Origin: Palsa-147 sp036513895
GTDB taxonomy: Bacteria > Acidobacteriota > Terriglobia > Acidiferrales > UBA7541
DNA length: 24,004 bases
Direction of reading: 5' to 3'
Assembly (NCBI GenBank): GCA_036513895.1
Contig: DATBYF010000022.1
Location: 1-24,004 of the forward strand
The position numbers were made by a program, and so were the translations under genes. Of the stretch, positions 21,175 to 24,004 are shown piece after piece. Position 1 is the stretch's first letter. Each line of letters opens with the position of its first letter. Below the pieces are notes generated by a model. It ran no database searches, was not told the DNA's origin, and worked only from the letters and a program-made list of their open reading frames with translations.

Positions 21175-22479
21175 TCACAATAGATTGCCGCCGCTTGCCG
21201 TTGATACTTGTGCTACTCCTGTGCCGCCAACGTCCGTTCGATACTGCATTCCATCAAAACTAACACTACTAATTATGTCGTAAGCTTTGGAGCGCGCAAT
21301 GCCGACATTTCTTCCGGCCGCCGATGCTCCAAGGACTCTGCCACCACTTACGTAGTAATTATGACCTTCTCGTCGCGTCCCAGCGTGAAATAATACTCTG
21401 TCGTCCTCAGTCGACCCACTATCGACACCCTGAATCTGGGCACCAACAATTGGGTTTTCGGGATATCCCTTCGCCGCGACAACCACGCACACGCTAGCTC
21501 CGCGCTTCCAAGTAGCCTCAATGGCCGATAAGTCCCCCTCAGCAGCAGCGACAAGCGCCTCTGCTAAATCGAAATCGGCCCGCAAAAGGATAGCTTGCGT
21601 CTCCGGATCGCCCATCCGGCAGTTATATTCGAGCACTCTTGGCCCTTCGGGCGTGATCATAAGACCAAAGTAAAGAAACCCGCGATAGGGTATTTCCTCG
21701 CCCTTCAAACCACGAATTGTCGGCCGGACGACATCCCCCTGAATCACCGCTTCGAGCTCCGGCGGGAGCAGCGAATCATCAGAAAACGCCCCCATTCCAC
21801 CCGTATTCGGTCCTCGGTCGCCGTCGCACGCGCGCTTGTGATCGCGTGTTGGCACAAATGGCAGGACTCTTTCGCCGTCAGTCAGAACAATATAGGAAAG
21901 CTCCTCGCCTTTCAGTCCTTCCTCCAACAATATCTTGCTGCCGCCCTCGCCGAATTCCCTATTATCCATAGAACGCACAATGAATCGTTCTGCTTCCCTT
22001 CGATCGCTCGTGACCAAGACACCCTTGCCCGCGCATAGACCATCTGCTTTAATGACGATCGGCCACGACACTTCATCAAGTGCCCGTCGGGCCTCCACCG
22101 AATCTTCAAAAACTCCGTAAACACGCGCAGTTTGGATTCCCTGGCGTTCCATAAAGCGCTTAGCGAAAATCTTCGTACCTTCCAGTTGAGCGCCAAGCGC
22201 GCCCGGCCCAACCACCGCGAATCCGAGCGCACGCAATTCGTCCGCGAGCCCCAGAACGAGTGGCAATTCTGGGCCTATCACCGTGAGATCAGGCTTCAGT
22301 CGCTTAGCGAGCTCGACAAGACCGCAAATGTCCTTCAGATCAGCCAGAATACATTCAGCGTCATTCGAAATTCCGCCATTGCCTGGCGCACACCAAATCT
22401 TCTCGACCGTCGCGCTTTGCTTGAGCTTCCAGACGAGAGCATGTTCGCGTCCGCCGCCGCCGATGACTAAAATATTCAT
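21175..22479 (-). CDS. purD: Phosphoribosylamine-glycine ligase (GAR synthetase)
   Basis: A 434-aa ATP-grasp enzyme that joins phosphoribosylamine and glycine, step 2 of purine synthesis. N-terminal MNILVIGGGGREHALVWKL is the family signature, so ATG 22479 is taken; a GTG four codons upstream (22491) is a less likely start. Other motifs: KADGLCAGKGV (ATP-grasp), GEELSYIVLTDGERVLPFVP, RDHKRACDGDRGPNTGGMGAFS and VLEYNCRMGDPETQ (metal-binding). The C-terminus ends normally in IISSVSFDGMQYRTDVG, then a short Ser/Gly/Thr tail. Length matches typical PurD (about 425). It is followed by purE and is divergent from a CPBP gene 98 nt away. Confidence 0.97.
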   Translation of the reverse strand: MNILVIGGGGREHALVWKLKQSATVEKIWCAPGNGGISNDAECILADLKDICGLVELAKRLKPDLTVIGPELPLVLGLADELRALGFAVVGPGALGAQLEGTKIFAKRFMERQGIQTARVYGVFEDSVEARRALDEVSWPIVIKADGLCAGKGVLVTSDRREAERFIVRSMDNREFGEGGSKILLEEGLKGEELSYIVLTDGERVLPFVPTRDHKRACDGDRGPNTGGMGAFSDDSLLPPELEAVIQGDVVRPTIRGLKGEEIPYRGFLYFGLMITPEGPRVLEYNCRMGDPETQAILLRADFDLAEALVAAAEGDLSAIEATWKRGASVCVVVAAKGYPENPIVGAQIQGVDSGSTEDDRVLFHAGTRREGHNYYVSGGRVLGASAAGRNVGIARSKAYDIISSVSFDGMQYRTDVGGTGVAQVSTASGGNLL

Positions 22480-22577
22480 TCCAGTATTCACGAGAACGAA
22501 ACGATACGGCGAGTACCGGCCGCTGTCAACTGCAACGCACTTGAACGGCTGCGAATAACGTGCTTACATCCGAGTGT

Positions 22578-23336
22578 ATGCGACACGCAATTCCCTGGGA
22601 TTTCGCCGCGGTTCTTCTCGTCCTGGCCGTCGTTGTTCCGTGGCGGGGATATGTACGAGTTAAGCAGTTACTCCGATCGCAAATCGTAGCCACGCCGGAG
22701 CGCCTCATACTCTATGCGTCAACAATTTCGTTCCAATGGATCTTCACCGTCTTCGTACTTTGGCGCAGTCGCATTCATGGATACCATCCTGCTGACCTCG
22801 GAATCACCTTGGGACGGCCGGGGTTTGTTCTTACGGCGGCTGCAGTACTTACTGCCTTGATCACCGCTAACCAATTGGCAAGCATACGCCGGCTTGCAAC
22901 GATGCCGCGTGATAAGCAGGGCCCCTTTCGTGCGCTATCCCTCAAACTGATGCCGCAAAACGCTTCTGAGAGGCTGGCCTTTTTCGCGTTAGTCGTAACC
23001 GTCGCGATATGCGAAGAAATTCTGTACCGAGGGTGGGCTCAAAGGTTCTTCCAAGACGTTGCTGGCGGCTCGGCTTTCTTCGCCGTCATCGCTTCAGCCG
23101 CATTGTTCTCGGTCGCGCACATCTATCAGGGCCGCCGCGGTCTAATCGCCACTTTCATCGTAGGTGCCGTCTTTTCGGTGGTTAGAGCGTGGACAGGCAG
23201 CTTGCTGCCCACGATGACAGCACATTTCGCGGCCGATTTCGCGGCAGGCCTGCTGGCACCGGTTTGGCTCAACGGTCATTCTACTGAGCCGATTGGGAAG
23301 GGCGCTGCGGTCGGCGGCGGTGGTTCAAACTCATAG
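22578..23336 (+). CDS. CPBP family intramembrane glutamic endopeptidase
   Basis: 252 aa from ATG 22578; a GTG 18 nt upstream (22560) is in frame and equally possible, with no decisive Shine-Dalgarno for either. It is a polytopic membrane protein with hydrophobic segments at about 8-20, 46-62, 81-97, 132-145, 163-178, 190-205 and 215-230. CPBP motifs: EExxxR (146-151, EEILYR), FxxxH (177-181, FSVAH) and HxxxD (216-220, HFAAD). Such enzymes process prenylated or signal-like peptides, or act in immunity and regulated proteolysis; the substrate is unknown. It shares the GICEELVFRGY-like motif with the paralog at 2433 but differs elsewhere. The stop (TAG 23334-23336) is 2 nt from the rsmG start, so the two are translationally coupled or at least co-transcribed. 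Confidence 0.9.
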   Translation: MRHAIPWDFAAVLLVLAVVVPWRGYVRVKQLLRSQIVATPERLILYASTISFQWIFTVFVLWRSRIHGYHPADLGITLGRPGFVLTAAAVLTALITANQLASIRRLATMPRDKQGPFRALSLKLMPQNASERLAFFALVVTVAICEEILYRGWAQRFFQDVAGGSAFFAVIASAALFSVAHIYQGRRGLIATFIVGAVFSVVRAWTGSLLPTMTAHFAADFAAGLLAPVWLNGHSTEPIGKGAAVGGGGSNS

Positions 23337-23338
23337 AG

Positions 23339-23968
23339 ATGCTCTCACGTGTTGCGGTAGGCGAAATTCTGCAATCCTACAATTTGGACGCTCCGGACCT
23401 ACTCTGCGAACAGATCCGGTCCTACATCGCGCTCCTCCTGAAATGGAATAAGCGAATCTCGCTGACTTCCGTAGAAGAACCTGCTGAAATAGTACGCTAC
23501 CACTTCGCTGAGAGCTTTCTAGCTGTCAAGGCCTACCGATCGCTAGATGGTCGGCTCGCCGACGTTGGGTCGGGAGCCGGTTTCCCAGGCATCGCTCTGA
23601 AAATGTATGTTCCGCAGCTCGACGTCTCCTTAATCGAGTCAAATTCAAAGAAGTGCGTATTCTTGGCCGAAGTTGTACGCTCATTAGAGCTGCCGAAGAT
23701 TAGTGTTATTCACTCGCGATATCAGGACATGATATCACCCAAAAGCTCGTTCAATCTCATGTCGGCCCGAGCTCTAGGTGAGATTTCAGCTTTCCTAGGC
23801 TGGGCAGCGGGCGCGATACTGTCCGGGGGACGCGTTTTGCTGTGGCTTGGCACTCAGGGGGTTGATGAGGCATCTGCTGCACCGAACTGGAAATGGAAAC
23901 CGCCGTTCGCCATACCGAGGACAAAAGGTCGCTTCATCCTCGTCGGATCACCCCAAAATACGAACTGA
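23339..23968 (+). CDS. rsmG: 16S rRNA (guanine527-N7)-methyltransferase
   Basis: A 209-aa class I methyltransferase that makes m7G527 in the 530 loop of 16S rRNA using SAM. Family motifs: LLLKWNKRISLTSV (32-45), SAM-binding DVGSGAGFPGI (75-85), SLIESNSKKCVFL (97-109), and the conserved ARALG segment (144-149). Length is normal for RsmG/GidB. The ATG at 23339 comes 2 nt after the stop of the CPBP gene. In many bacteria gidB is followed by parA-parB near oriC; here a parS-like site begins 4 nt after the stop, which supports that order, although parA/parB themselves lie outside the window. Loss of rsmG gives low-level streptomycin resistance in well-studied species. Confidence 0.95.
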   Translation: MLSRVAVGEILQSYNLDAPDLLCEQIRSYIALLLKWNKRISLTSVEEPAEIVRYHFAESFLAVKAYRSLDGRLADVGSGAGFPGIALKMYVPQLDVSLIESNSKKCVFLAEVVRSLELPKISVIHSRYQDMISPKSSFNLMSARALGEISAFLGWAAGAILSGGRVLLWLGTQGVDEASAAPNWKWKPPFAIPRTKGRFILVGSPQNTN

Positions 23969-23972
23969 TGCG

Positions 23973-23988
23973 TGTTTCACGTGGAACA
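23973..23988. promoter_or_regulatory. parS: parS centromere site (ParB binding)
   Basis: TGTTTCACGTGGAACA matches the consensus bacterial parS TGTTTCACGTGAAACA at 15 of 16 positions. The single change makes the right half GTGGAACA, the form of the Caulobacter-type site TGTTCCACGTGGAACA, and the central CACGTG is intact. It starts 4 nt after the rsmG stop, exactly where origin-proximal parS sites are expected. It is the only match I found by eye in the window. ParB would load here and spread with CTP; segregation with ParA and SMC is the known role. Confidence 0.88.
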
Positions 23989-24004
23989 AATTCTGCTACA
24001 GACA

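Noticed and set aside
21960..21970. TTATCCATA, similar to a DnaA box
   Set aside because: A single imperfect copy inside purD coding sequence; no cluster of boxes or AT-rich unwinding element nearby, so no origin is called.

Overview
The window looks like chromosomal DNA of a soil-type Acidobacteriota bacterium. This is an inference from gene content: a GWxTD-domain protein next to a CarboxypepD_reg/beta-barrel protein, a zinc-motif-free anti-sigma factor paired with an ECF sigma factor, a PDZ/multi-TM/GAF/PAS histidine kinase with an NtrC-type regulator, moderate-to-high GC and Gram-negative envelope functions. No single marker proves the phylum. The right edge carries rsmG (gidB) followed 4 nt later by a near-consensus parS site, so the region probably lies in the origin-proximal chromosome-partitioning neighbourhood, with parA/parB expected just beyond the window.

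Layout. 1-769: 3' end of 23S rRNA, a hairpin-rich spacer, 5S rRNA and a strong intrinsic terminator. 770-1431: a small island holding hicB and a frameshifted hicA, closed by a second degenerate copy of the 5S 3' end plus terminator, the footprint expected of an integration or duplication at the 5S gene. 1443-3155 (minus): CPBP protease, ECF sigma factor and membrane anti-sigma factor. 3392-6356 (plus): RidA-family protein, secreted M20 peptidase and proline dehydrogenase. 6404-9337 (minus): unknown membrane protein, then an ABC ATPase and membrane-fusion protein lacking their permease.

9338-9717 is a 380-bp divergent intergenic region unusually dense in perfect inverted repeats, including a 12-bp repeat enclosing 60 nt with internal hairpins. 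9718-17662 (plus): GWxTD protein, CarboxypepD_reg/barrel protein, a 939-aa PDZ sensor kinase and a sigma-54-type response regulator with a non-canonical GAFTSA loop, possibly an envelope module with its own two-component control. 17690-20536: pentapeptide-repeat protein (minus), phosphotransacetylase and an unrecognised exported protein (plus). 20582-22479 (minus): purD-purE. 22578-23988 (plus): second CPBP protease, rsmG and parS.

How it fits together: housekeeping functions (rRNA, purine synthesis, rRNA methylation, partitioning) are interleaved with two regulatory modules (ECF sigma/anti-sigma and the kinase/regulator pair), amino-acid and peptide catabolism (M20, RidA, ProDH), acetate metabolism (Pta) and envelope export. 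No CRISPR array, tRNA gene or transposase gene was seen.
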